From Streptomyces aurantiacus JA 4570 (lineage in GTDB: Bacteria; Actinomycetota; Actinomycetes; Streptomycetales; Streptomycetaceae): 64,000 nt of DNA. Position numbers and translations under genes: made by a program. This document shows, in pieces, positions 17,152-26,352 of this stretch (positions are counted from its first letter, which is position 1; every line of letters begins with the position of its first letter). The notes below the pieces were generated by a model. It ran no database searches. It was not told where the DNA came from and worked only from the letters and a program-made list of their open reading frames with translations. The stretch lies in contig NZ_AOPZ01000069.1 in assembly GCF_000414115.1 (NCBI RefSeq), positions 1-64,000 of the forward strand, given 5' to 3'.

Positions 17152-18687
17152 TCACCTCCAGTCCACGTGCTCCCCGGCTCGCTCACCGCCCGCCGGCAGT
17201 CGGCGCAGAGCCAGCCCCACGAGCAGCGCCGCGTACGCGCACAGCACGGCCATTCCGCCCCACCAAGGCAGGGGGAAGTATCCGGCGGAGGGCGCGTAGT
17301 GCGCGGTCACCTGCGGGTATGCGACGAGGGTTTGCTGGGTGGCGAAGGCGGCGGCCGGGGTGATCCGCAGCAGCCACTGCGAGAGGCCGTCGGGCAGCAG
17401 CGGGAAAGAGGTCACCGCGTACGGGGCCGCGATCGTCAGGGCGGCGACGAGGATCGCCGGCCAGGCGCGCCGGAGCAGGGTGGCGAGCGCGAGGGCGAGC
17501 ACCGCGGCGAGGGCGAGTGCCGCGGCCACGCCGACGACGACCCGCACTCCGGTGAGCGCGGGGACTTCGATGACGGGAACCCCGTTTTTCTTCAGGATCG
17601 CCAGGCCCGCCGGGACCACGGTGCCGACGGCGAGGAGACCGGTGACGAACGTGACGGCGCCGACGACGACGGCCTCCGCCGTGAGCTCGCGGCGGGTGAG
17701 CGGCGCGCCGCCCGTGGGTCCGTCGTGCCGTGCGGAGGTGGCGAACCGGATCGCGACCACGAGCACGATGAGCAGTCCGATGGCCAGGCCGCCGAGGGTG
17801 TGCTCCACCGTGCGAGCGCCGCCCTCGGCGCCTCCCGGGCCGATGTCGCCGGTGCCGGTGACGGTGAACGTGCCGCTCTCCTCGACCGCCCCGGACGCCT
17901 TGTGGTTCTTCTCCCAGTCCGTCTGGTTCATCTCGCCGACGGCGTCCTTGGTCCAACCACCGGCGGCGGCCGCCCCTTTGAGGGTCACGTTGTCGAAGAC
18001 ACCACTGGCCTGCGTGAAACGCACCTCCTCCGTGGCGCCGCCGAGGCCGACGGGCCGCAGCGTCAGATCGCCGGGAGACGCGGCGAAGAGGCCGACTCGC
18101 GCCGTCCTGGGCAGACCGGACAGCCGCGCCGTGCCGACCTTGGCCCAGCGCTCACCGTCCGCGGACTCGTAGCCGGTGACCGTCTCGCCCGACCGCGTCA
18201 GCCGCAGCCAGCGCGGTGACTTGGCCGAGACACCACCGTGGTCGCTGCCCGCGGTGTCATGGCGGTAGTCGTGCTGCATGCGCACACCGTGGCTGCCGGT
18301 GAGCATCAACGCCGCGTAGGAGGACCCCCGGCGGACTCCGTCCTTGATGATGATCCCGGCCTTCGCCCACGGCACCAGGCCCGGGACGATCCGGTCGTGG
18401 TTCGGCGGCGGGTAGGTGATCGTGCCCGTCATGGACGTCATCCGGACCGTGATGCTGCCGTTCTCGCCCAGGTCCCGATGCAGGAAGGAGAACTGGTCGT
18501 CGACGAGGGAGCCGTCAGGACCGACGGGATCGTCCGGGCACGGGCCGTCGCAGGAAGCGTGGTTGCCGGATGCGTAGAGCAGACCGAGGGCGACGACGAC
18601 CAGGGCCGCGGCCGCCATCGCGATCAGCCGTCCGGGACGTCGGAACCTGGTCCACTCCCGCCGGAGCAGTTCGTTGTTCGTAGACAT
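17152..18687 (-). CDS. ABC-2 type permease with extracytoplasmic lectin-like domain
   Basis: 511 residues. One helix near residues 19-42, then an extracytoplasmic domain (about 60-265) with features of a DUF1349/concanavalin-like sandwich (WAKAGIIIKDG, PRWLRLTRSG, VGLFAAS), then about six helices in the second half (290-500) as in ABC-2 permeases. Such proteins are normally encoded next to an ABC ATPase; none is present on either side here. It is divergent from a histidine kinase/response regulator pair, the usual control for antibiotic- or peptide-efflux ABC systems. Either the ATPase was lost or it is supplied from another locus. Confidence 0.78.
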   Translation of the reverse strand: MSTNNELLRREWTRFRRPGRLIAMAAAALVVVALGLLYASGNHASCDGPCPDDPVGPDGSLVDDQFSFLHRDLGENGSITVRMTSMTGTITYPPPNHDRIVPGLVPWAKAGIIIKDGVRRGSSYAALMLTGSHGVRMQHDYRHDTAGSDHGGVSAKSPRWLRLTRSGETVTGYESADGERWAKVGTARLSGLPRTARVGLFAASPGDLTLRPVGLGGATEEVRFTQASGVFDNVTLKGAAAAGGWTKDAVGEMNQTDWEKNHKASGAVEESGTFTVTGTGDIGPGGAEGGARTVEHTLGGLAIGLLIVLVVAIRFATSARHDGPTGGAPLTRRELTAEAVVVGAVTFVTGLLAVGTVVPAGLAILKKNGVPVIEVPALTGVRVVVGVAAALALAAVLALALATLLRRAWPAILVAALTIAAPYAVTSFPLLPDGLSQWLLRITPAAAFATQQTLVAYPQVTAHYAPSAGYFPLPWWGGMAVLCAYAALLVGLALRRLPAGGERAGEHVDWR

Positions 18688-18778
18688 GGACCCGGTTCTA
18701 CGGATCCGGGCCTAACGCGGTCCGAACCGTCCCTGTCATGTCGCTGTTAGGCGCGGCGCGGCATCATCCTGAGTCCGG

Positions 18779-18807
18779 CCGGTTCCAAGCCGGTTCAGGG
18801 CGGTTCC
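18779..18807 (+). promoter_or_regulatory. direct repeats upstream of the two-component genes
   Basis: Three copies of CGGTTC begin at 18780, 18791 and 18801, that is 11 and 10 bases apart, one helical turn each, in the 136-bp region between the permease gene and the kinase gene. This is the usual layout of OmpR-type response regulator binding sites. Binding by the regulator encoded at 19993 is inferred. Confidence 0.4.
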
Positions 18808-18823
18808 GAACGGGGAGAGGACC

Positions 18824-19996
18824 ATGGGCAAGTTGCGCGGCGGGACCGTCCGACGGCGATTCACGATGTTGTACGCCGCCGGGTTCCTCGGGTCCGGCAT
18901 CGTGCTGCTCGCCCTGACCTACCTCATGTCCGGTTCCCAGGTGACCAGCGCCGCTCCTGAGCAGCCCCCGGCCGATCGGCCGGCTCGGCCGGGCCTCGCC
19001 GCCGCCGAGCAGCGGATCCGGGACCTGGAAGGGCAACTCTCGGACGCGCACGGCCAGCAGGACCACCAGCTCGTCGTCGGCTCGCTGATCGCGCTGGTGG
19101 TGATGGTGGGTCTCTCGCTCCTGCTCGGCCGGGTGCTCGCCGGCCGCGTCCTGCGCCCGCTGCGGCTGATCACCGCGGCGACCCGGCGGATCTCCGCGCA
19201 GAACCTGCATCAGCGGCTCGCCGTGACCGGACCCGTCGACGAGGTCAAGGAGCTCGCCGACACGGTCGACGGACTGCTGGAACGCCTCGAAGCCTCCTTC
19301 GTCGCACAGCGCCGGTTCGTCGGCAACGCCTCGCACGAACTGCGTACGCCGCTGGCGACGATGCGGGCCTCGCTGGACGTGGCCGTCGCGAAACCGCACC
19401 CCGCGGCGGGGACCGTCGCGCTCGCCGGCCGGTTGCGGACCGAGCTGGACCGGGTGGACCACCTGCTGGACGGCTTCCTCGTCCTCGCCCGGGCGCAGCA
19501 CGGCACCCTCACCGACCGGACCCCGGTGCCGCTCGGCGAGCTCGCGCGGGAGGCGCTCACCGCCCGGGCCGCCGACATCGCCGCGAAGACGCTGACCGTC
19601 GACGATGCCGTGCGGGCGGACGCCTGGACGCCGGGGAGCCCGGCACTGCTGTCCCGGATGGTGGAGAACGTGGTCGACAACGCGATCGTCCACAACCAGC
19701 AGCGCGGCTGGATCCGGATCTCCACGGAACACGACGAGACCGAGGCGCGCCTCGTCGTCGAGAGCGGCGGAAGCGTCCTCGACCAGAGTCAAGTGGACCG
19801 GCTGACGCAGCCGTTCGAGCGCCTTGCCGCCGACCGGACGGGGTCGGAGGCCGGTTCCGGCCTGGGGTTGTCGATCGTCGCCGCGATCGTCGCGGCGCAC
19901 GGCGGCCGCCTGGCCCTCCTGGCCCGGCCGGAGGGCGGCCTGCGCGTGACGGCGGTGCTGCCGCCGGCGGCCGGTGGGGGAGGGGTGACACCGTGA
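18824..19996 (+). CDS. sensor histidine kinase (HAMP type)
   Basis: 390 residues. Two membrane helices (about 14-36 and 84-106) enclose a short, Pro-rich outer loop of roughly 45 residues. HAMP follows, then HisKA with His171 in NASHELRTPLATM, then HATPase with NVVDNAIVH and GSGLGLSIV. ATG 18824 follows GGGGAGAGG. The small sensor loop suggests it senses the membrane or works with a partner such as the divergent permease. Stop overlaps the regulator start (GTGA). Confidence 0.93.
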   Translation: MGKLRGGTVRRRFTMLYAAGFLGSGIVLLALTYLMSGSQVTSAAPEQPPADRPARPGLAAAEQRIRDLEGQLSDAHGQQDHQLVVGSLIALVVMVGLSLLLGRVLAGRVLRPLRLITAATRRISAQNLHQRLAVTGPVDEVKELADTVDGLLERLEASFVAQRRFVGNASHELRTPLATMRASLDVAVAKPHPAAGTVALAGRLRTELDRVDHLLDGFLVLARAQHGTLTDRTPVPLGELAREALTARAADIAAKTLTVDDAVRADAWTPGSPALLSRMVENVVDNAIVHNQQRGWIRISTEHDETEARLVVESGGSVLDQSQVDRLTQPFERLAADRTGSEAGSGLGLSIVAAIVAAHGGRLALLARPEGGLRVTAVLPPAAGGGGVTP

Positions 19997-20664
19997 GGGT
20001 TCTGGTGGTGGAGGACGCGCGGTCGCTCGCCGATGTCGTCGCGGAGGGGCTGCGGGATCAGGGGATGGCCGTCGACGTCGCGTACGACGGCCTGACCGCC
20101 GCCGCCAAGCTCGACCTGAACGCGTACGACGTGGTGGTCCTCGACCGCGACCTGCCCGGCCTCCACGGCGACACGCTCTGCCAGATGATCACCGAGCGGG
20201 ACGAGCGCCCGATGGTGCTGATGCTGACGGCGGCCGGGGCTCCCGGCGACCGGGTCAGCGGCCTCACCCTCGGCGCCGACGACTACCTCGCCAAGCCCTT
20301 CCACTTCCCCGAGCTGATCCTTCGCCTCCGGGCCCTGGCCCGGCGCAGGCCGCGGGCCGGAGCCCGGGTGCTGCGCGCCGCCGGCCTCGAACTCGACCCG
20401 GTACACCGGACCGCCCTCCGCGACGGCCGTCGCCTTGAGCTGTCCGTCAAGGAACTCGCCGTCCTGGAGGCGCTGTTGCGCGCCAGCCCGGGATTCCTGA
20501 GCGCCGAGGACCTCCTGGAGCAGGTGTGGGACGAGAACGCCGACCCCTTCACCAACACGGTGACCGTCACCGTCGGCCGGTTGCGCCGCAAGCTGGGCAG
20601 CCCGCCCGTCATCACGACGACGCCCGGGGTGGGTTACCGCATCGCCGAGGCCCCGGCTGCCTGA
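19993..20664 (+). CDS. OmpR/PhoB-family response regulator
   Basis: 223 residues. The receiver domain has phospho-acceptor Asp51 in VVLDRDLPG and the Lys in LAKPFHFPEL; a winged-helix DNA-binding domain follows (about 130-220; NTVTVTVGRLRRKLG, GVGYRI). GTG start overlaps the kinase stop by 4 bases, so the pair is translated together. Likely controls the divergent permease gene and itself through the direct repeats at 18780-18806. Confidence 0.94.
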   Translation: MRVLVVEDARSLADVVAEGLRDQGMAVDVAYDGLTAAAKLDLNAYDVVVLDRDLPGLHGDTLCQMITERDERPMVLMLTAAGAPGDRVSGLTLGADDYLAKPFHFPELILRLRALARRRPRAGARVLRAAGLELDPVHRTALRDGRRLELSVKELAVLEALLRASPGFLSAEDLLEQVWDENADPFTNTVTVTVGRLRRKLGSPPVITTTPGVGYRIAEAPAA

Positions 20665-23600
20665 TGGACTTGAGGCCAGGGCGCGCCACACCGTCAGGGT
20701 CCGAAGCAGACGTATCCCGCCCAGTGGGCGGGGTCGTCCGTGCCCGGATGCCGTACGAGGTCCGCGAGGCGCGGCGGCAGCCCAGGAGGTGGCCTGTGGT
20801 CGGGGTCCAGCATCCACAACTGGGCCATGCGCAGCGCACCGGCGGGTGTGGCGCCGTGGGTGAGCAGGAAGTGGTGGGTCAGGGAGAGGAGCGCCGCCGT
20901 CGCGCCGTCGGGCACGGGCCAGAGCGGAGCGACGACCGCGCCCGCCCCCGCCCGCAGCAGCGCGTCGGCGAGGCGCAGGGACGCCTCGTCGTGGCGGGTC
21001 GGGCCGTTGCCGCGGCAGTCGGTGACCAGCACGGCGGCGGGGCCGCCGCGACCGGTCTCGCCGATGGCGTCGGCGACGGCCGCCATCGTCAACGTTCCTC
21101 CGGGAAGGACGAGTTCGGGTTCGCCCCGGTGGTCCTCGCGGTAGTCGGCGGGACCGGCGAGATGCAGGACGCCGCCGTCGGCCGCACTCGCGGCGCGCAG
21201 CAGGGACAGCGCGTCCCGCGGGTTGTCCGCCGCGTCCGGAACCGCCGCGTCCGGAACCGCCGCGTGCGGCAGGCCGCGGCCGGGAGCGCGCTCGCTGCCC
21301 GCCGCTTCGCACAGTGCCCGGGCGGACACCGCGTACGAGAACTCGGCGGACTCGAACGCATACCGGCAGTCGCTGCCCCTGGCGCGCCCGGTGTCCTGCC
21401 GCGCCGCATGCCAGGGGACGGCGCCGAGGGCGCCCATCGGTACCAGTACGAGACGACGCGGACGGTCCCTGGGAGCGAGTGAGTCGAGGACCGGGCCCAT
21501 GGCGGCCTGCTCCGCCCACGCGCACAGTTCGGAGTGCGACGACGGGTCGCGGGCGTACTCCAGGAGGGGCTGGGCCTCCTCGGTGAGTCCGGGCAGCTGA
21601 ACCTGGTACATCCGGCCGGAAGCGGTGACGACGAGGGCGGCGCCGCGAGCCGCGTCCGTCGCCGGGGCCAGATACACCAGCGCGTCCTTGCCCGACGCGC
21701 GCAAGGCCCTGCCGATGTCCTCGGGCGCCGGCGGCGTACCCGCCGGTTCCGTGGGCACCGACAGGGCGCGCCACAGTTCGAGTGCGGCCAGGAGATCGGT
21801 GAGCGCGCCGTCCTCATGGCACCAGGCGCCCACCTCCCTGGCCGCCCAGACGGCTTGCGCGGTGGTCTCGTCCTCGGCCGGGGGAGTCGGGCCGGCGGCG
21901 GACGGTGCGGCGGTGGCCAGGGCGTGCGCGGCCTCGAGCCCCGTCCGGCGGCTCGCTTCCCGGTCGTGGGGGTGCCGTCCGCGTGCGCGGTAGGCGCGGG
22001 CCAGGGCGAGCGCGATGCTTCCCCAGCTGTCGTGGCGCGGGTCGCGGGTGGCGGTGGCCGCGTGCTCGAGGACGCGGATGCCGTGGTCCAGGTGGGTCCT
22101 GCGTGCGCGCGGGTCGGAGTGCGTCGTGCCCCGGAAGCACTCCGCGGCGCCCAAGTAGTAGGCGAAGCGCGGGAAGCCCTGGTGGTGGGTGTCGAGGGTG
22201 TCGTACGCCTCGCGGACGAGCTCCACGGCCTCGGTGAAGCGGTCCTCGCCGCCGGTGAGCAGGAGGCTGACGCCCGCCTCGCCGAGCAGTTCGGTGCGCC
22301 GGTCGCCGGAGAGGCGGTCGGCGCCTCGGCGGATCTGGGCCGGGGTCGGCGGCGGCGCGATCAGGTGCGACTTGGGCTCCTCGCCGTGGCGGCGGGCGAG
22401 GGAGTCGCGGAGGAGTCCGGTGTGGCTCAGGAGCATCCACATCTCCACGCGCGCGGGGTGGTCGGAGTCGAGCGTGGCGTGGATGCCGGTCGCTTCGGCG
22501 AGGAAGCGGTCCGTGGTCGGCAGATCGCCCCTGCGCAGGCACGACTGGGCCTGGAGCACGGCGTTCTGTGCGGCGCTGAGGCGTACGAAGCCGGGATCCC
22601 GCTTCCGGTCCGTGGACGTCATGCTGTCCGCGAGCGAGGTGACGAGACGGGGATCGGATTCGGCCGCCGCGAGCAGGGCGTGGAGGTCCGGTTCGTCCAT
22701 CAGGTGACGGGCCAGTTCGTGCAGGGCGGCGGCGAGTTCGAGCTCGGGCATGGCGCTCGCGGTCGAGTCGGGGTGGACGGTGTGCCGACGGGTCTGGAGG
22801 CGGTCTAGACGCAGTTGGATCAGGAGCAGGGCCGACGCGCCGCGCTCGGCCTCCTGCGCGTCCGGCCATTTGTCCACGGCGTGGCTCAGTAGGCTGATCG
22901 CGCGGTCGAGCGCTCCGAGATCGGAGCCCACCCTGCCCTGGTTGTGTGCGAGCCGCCCGAGGGTGTCCAGGACGCGCGGCGACAGGCGGTCCAGGGCGTC
23001 GGGCTCGGCGAGGAGCGGGCCGAGCGCGGCGTGGGCCACGGCAGCGTGGGCGTCGTCGCCGGTGCTGCGCCAGATCAGGGCGTACGCGTACACCATGGCG
23101 GCGAGGGCTTCCCAGGTGGTGCCCGATGCCCTGTCGGGGTACGTGGCCGCGCTCGCGGGGGCCGTCGCGTCGCGCAGGCGGTGGCGCTCCAGGCGGAGTT
23201 GACCGATCGCTTCGATGAGGTCGGCCGCTTCCGCCGTGCGGGGCGGTACGAGACCGAGCGCCGCGTCGTGGTGGCGCAGGGCCTCGTCGAGCAGATTCGG
23301 CAGCTGAAGCCCGTCCCGCAGACCGGGGTGGTCGCGGCACTCCTCGTAGCGCTTCCTGGTGCAGTGGGCGAGCAGCCGCACGCCGAGCCCGCGCAGGCCG
23401 TCGTCGCCCGCGGGCAGGGCAGCCAGGCCGTGGGTGAGCAACTCCAGGGCCTCGTCGAGGAGTTCCGGGACCGGCTCGGTGCCGTCCGTGGTCTCCGCTT
23501 CGTGCCGCAGGGTTTTGACGTACCCGTACAGGATGCGCCAGCGGTGCCAGTGCGCGGTGTCCGCCGGGGCGCGGAAGGCGTCCTGGAACGCCGCGGCGGC

Positions 23601-23765
23601 TTCGAGGAGGTCATGGGCCCCCGCGCCGCCGTACACGTGGTCGTGGAGACTCAGCTCCCCGAGGAGGCCAAGGAGGACCGGTGCCCTGGGGGCGTCGGCG
23701 GGGAGACGGGCGAGGGTGCCGCGCAGCTGCTCGCGGGACAGGGCGAGTTCGGCTTCTGTGGGCTC

Positions 23766-23807
23766 GGGGCCGGGGCCGGGGCCGGGGCCGGGGCCGGGGT
23801 CGGGGTC
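23766..23807. repeat. 6-bp microsatellite (GGGGCC)5(GGGGTC)2
   Basis: Seven 6-base units in a row inside the TPR-CHAT gene, coding on the minus strand for a Pro-Gly/Pro-Asp run. The unit keeps frame, so slippage would only change linker length. Confidence 0.9.
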
Positions 23808-24737
23808 GGGCACGGGCTCGGGGTCAGTGGGCGGGGTGGGGCCGTGGGCTCCTCGGGCGGCGTCCTCGGTGTTCCCGGTGCCTTCGGCGCCTTGGGGGTT
23901 CTCGGCTGTGCCGGCGTCCCGGGGGGCCTCGGCTGTGCCGGTGTCCCGCAGCAGCGTCCCCGCCCGCTCGGCGGCCGCCGCCATCAGCTCCTTGGCGTCG
24001 TCGACGCGCTGCGGGGACCCGGAGCCGCCGGCGGACTCGTACTCCGCTGTCGCGAGGGCGAGTGTCGCGGAGATCGCCTGCGGGTGTTCGGGACCCATCA
24101 GGGCCGACGCCTTCTGGGCCGCGATGGCGAGGACGTCCGTGGCCCGTTCCAGGCGCTCGCGGTCGCCCGCCGCGCGGGCCGACGAGGATTCGGCGGAGGC
24201 CAGCGTGACGAGAGCCGAGAGGGAGGCGGGGTGGTCATTGCCGCGCTCGCGCACCAAGTCCCGTACAGAGGTGTCGAGTTCGGCCAGAAGGGCGTCGGCC
24301 CTGGCGTCCTCGCCCACCGCGCGGGCCGCCGCCGTGCCGACGGCCAGCGCCAGCAGGCGCACGTCGTGGCGGGACTCGGGGGCCGCCCCCGCGTTGAGGG
24401 CGTCGAGTGCCTGGCGCGCATGACCCGCCGCCGCCGAGATGTCGCCGAGCCGCAGGGCGACGGCGGCGGTGTTGGCCAGGGCCTGCGCCCTGAGCGCCGT
24501 GGCCTCGGGGCCGCCGACCGCGGACCGTACGCCGTCCAGCAGGCGGGCCGCCGCGGTGAGTTGGCCACGGCCTGCCAGAACCACGGCCAGCTGGTTGCGG
24601 CACGCGGCGTCGTGGCTGACCCGCACCGTGTCCTGGAGGATGCCTGCCGCCAGGTCGTCGAGGAGGGACCGGACGGCTTCGTGGTGGCCGAGCGCGTCCA
24701 GGAGCGAGATCAAGAGAGTCAGGTCGCGCGCGGCCGT

Positions 24738-24789
24738 GGCCGGGTGGAGGGCGGAGGCGGAGCGGCCGGGTGGAGGGCGGAGGCGGAGC
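24738..24789. repeat. 26-bp perfect tandem duplication causing the frameshift
   Basis: Two identical copies of a 26-base unit, 24738-24763 and 24764-24789. As 26 is not a multiple of three, the second copy throws the TPR-CHAT gene out of frame. With one copy the frame reads straight from SASALHPA into TAARDLTLLISL. Confidence 0.95.
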
Positions 24790-24927
24790 GGCGCAGCTGG
24801 GACAGATCGTCGAAGAGGCGGGCCTGGGCGTCGAGGTCGCCGCTCGCGGCGGCCCGCGCATGGGACAGCGCGCGGCGCCAGAGCCGCTCCGAGCGGTGCC
24901 GCCCTCGTACGAACCTGAGTTGACCCG

Positions 24928-25860
24928 TCACGGGGCACCGCCCTCGCCCAGCTCGGCCTGGATCTTCCGCTTCGCCACCATGAAGGTGAGCTCCGAGATC
25001 TGCGCCGCGTCCATGACGCCTTGCGCGGCCCACTCCTGGATGGTCTCCAGGAGCTCGTCGGCCTTGGCGGCCATGGAGTTGGTCCCCGGGTCGGTCACGG
25101 GAATGGTCACGGGGTTGGTTGTGGCGCCCCGGGCGGGCTGCGGCGATACGGCGCTCGCGCCCGCGGACTCCACGTCGCGGGGCGGCCGCAGCACGTCGAC
25201 GAGGTGGGCGACGTCCAGGTAGTTGAAGCGGCGCATCGCCTCCGCGATGGTGGCCGCGAAGAGGACGTTGGCCGCGCGGTCGGCCGCGGCCCGGTCCGGC
25301 GCCTGCTCCAGGAGGATGCCGACGACCACCGCGTCCTGCTTGCTCCCGTTCTGGTCGGGGGTGTGGCCGTCGGTGGACGTCGTGTCCTCGACCGGGCCGC
25401 CGGAGTAGCCCGAGTAGTCGCCGAGGATTTGATCCGCCGACAGCTGCAGCGCCTCGATGACGCCGCCGCCCTCGCACAGGTAGGCGGCGGCCCTGGTGTC
25501 GATGCGCCCGCTGAGCTCCACGTCGTTGGCCGCGGGGCGGTACGGGCCCCGCCAGCGGCCGCCGATCCGGGCGGGCCCCGACTTCGGGATCTGCGGGGCC
25601 GCGCGCTGCGGCGACGTGATGCTGACGAGCGCCAGGTCCGCCTCCGCGTCCAGCCTGCTGACGTGGGCCGCGAGGCGGCGGCCGTCGGCGAGGACGACAT
25701 CGACCCGCTGATCGAGGACGACATCGACCCGCTCGTCGATCCGCGCGAGGCCGCGCAGACAGTGCAGCGCGGTGAGCACGAGCCAGTTGGTCAGCAGGAA
25801 GCCGCCGCCGAGCCGCTGTTCGGCCCGGTGCAGATCCACCCAGTACGGTCCGCAGGTCAC
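24928..25860 (-). CDS. trypsin-like serine protease with C-terminal effector-associated domain
   Basis: 310 residues from GTG, no signal peptide, so cytoplasmic. Trypsin fold with the triad His33 (LTALHCLRG), Asp75 (EADLALVS) and Ser153 (GYSGGPV). After a linker rich in Pro/Thr, the last 50 residues (ADELLETIQEWAAQGVMD onward) form a short helical bundle like the effector-associated domains that pair components of conflict systems. Contains an in-frame 24-bp duplication (RVDVVL twice). Between the Trypco1 gene (7 bp upstream) and the TPR-CHAT gene (4-bp overlap). Probably an initiator protease that acts on, or is recruited with, the CHAT protein. Confidence 0.85.
   Translation of the reverse strand: MTCGPYWVDLHRAEQRLGGGFLLTNWLVLTALHCLRGLARIDERVDVVLDQRVDVVLADGRRLAAHVSRLDAEADLALVSITSPQRAAPQIPKSGPARIGGRWRGPYRPAANDVELSGRIDTRAAAYLCEGGGVIEALQLSADQILGDYSGYSGGPVEDTTSTDGHTPDQNGSKQDAVVVGILLEQAPDRAAADRAANVLFAATIAEAMRRFNYLDVAHLVDVLRPPRDVESAGASAVSPQPARGATTNPVTIPVTDPGTNSMAAKADELLETIQEWAAQGVMDAAQISELTFMVAKRKIQAELGEGGAP
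25689..25736. repeat. 24-bp in-frame tandem duplication in the protease gene
   Basis: Two copies (25689-25712 and 25713-25736) that differ only in the last bases. They duplicate eight residues in the protease, between the catalytic His and Asp. Confidence 0.85.
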
Positions 25861-25867
25861 CGGCGCC

Positions 25868-26167
25868 CTACGTCCGCTCCACGGTCAGGGTGACCTCGAA
25901 GGACGCCTCGGCGGAGGCTTTGGAGAGGATGACCCCGGCCTCGGCGGTGAGGGTGAGGCCGAAGGTGACCTCCATGCCGGCGATCCGCCAGCCGTCGCGC
26001 GCGGGCACCTGGGCCAGCGACTCCTGCGCGATGGCCGACGCCTGCACGATGGCTTCCTCGAGTTCGGCGGCGCGGCCTTCGAGCGGCGATGTCGTCCGCG
26101 TCCTGTTGGCGATCTGCCGGCTGCCGGCGGCGTCGAGGGCGACGGTCTCGACTCTGACGTGGGTCAT
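25868..26167 (-). CDS. Trypsin-co-occurring domain 1 (CU044_2847 family) protein
   Basis: 99 residues. The order of parts, an N-terminal strand (VRVETVALD), a helix with EEAIVQASAIAQESL and strands GWRIAGMEVTFGLTL and ASFEVTLTV, matches the Trypco1 family, small cytoplasmic proteins encoded beside trypsin-like proteases in actinomycete conflict loci. Its role is unknown; a ligand- or partner-binding part for the protease is assumed. First gene of the operon, ATG 26167, followed after 7 bp by the protease. The 185 bp upstream must hold the promoter; no clear -35/-10 pair was found. Confidence 0.8.
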   Translation of the reverse strand: MTHVRVETVALDAAGSRQIANRTRTTSPLEGRAAELEEAIVQASAIAQESLAQVPARDGWRIAGMEVTFGLTLTAEAGVILSKASAEASFEVTLTVERT

Positions 26168-26352
26168 GGCGCTTCCCGCTTCCCCCGTGTACCGGTGCCC
26201 GCTCCGCGCGTGTACCGGCGCGCGGAGCGCAACCGTTCACCGCACGGGAAGTCCCGCCCGCACAGCGGGTGTTGACAGTGCGTTGTTTCGCTGTGAAGCG
26301 TATCGACGGGTGGGCCCGCGCGTGATGACTTCGGTGATAAGTCGCGGGGCGC

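Larger units (their letters stand above)
20694..24931 (-). pseudogene. TPR-CHAT protease, frameshifted by a 26-bp tandem duplication
   Basis: Reads from GTG 24931 (overlapping the protease stop, GTGA) for about 47 codons, then goes out of frame at a 26-bp duplication (24738-24789) and stops at 24719. Taking out one copy joins it exactly to the long frame that ends at 20694, giving 1403 residues. The bulk is helical tetratricopeptide-like repeats with a low-complexity Pro/Gly insert near the middle; the last 330 residues are a CHAT domain (caspase-like), with VLVPMGALGAVPWHA, the Cys motif VLVTDCRGN and the ending HWAGYVCFG. At the usual catalytic His the sequence is LHLAGPAD, so that residue may be lost. 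Third gene of the Trypco1/trypsin operon. An internal start could still make a shorter protein. Confidence 0.85.

Noticed and set aside
13823..17155. Open frame of 1110 codons on the minus strand
   Set aside because: Antisense to the baeRF and PTS genes, which have clear family motifs. The translation is a His/Asp/Glu/Arg-rich mix with no domain, typical of a shadow frame in GC-rich DNA.
26266..26300. TTGACA on the plus strand as a promoter
   Set aside because: No matching -10 at the right distance and no plus-strand gene follows before the minus-strand CGNR gene.
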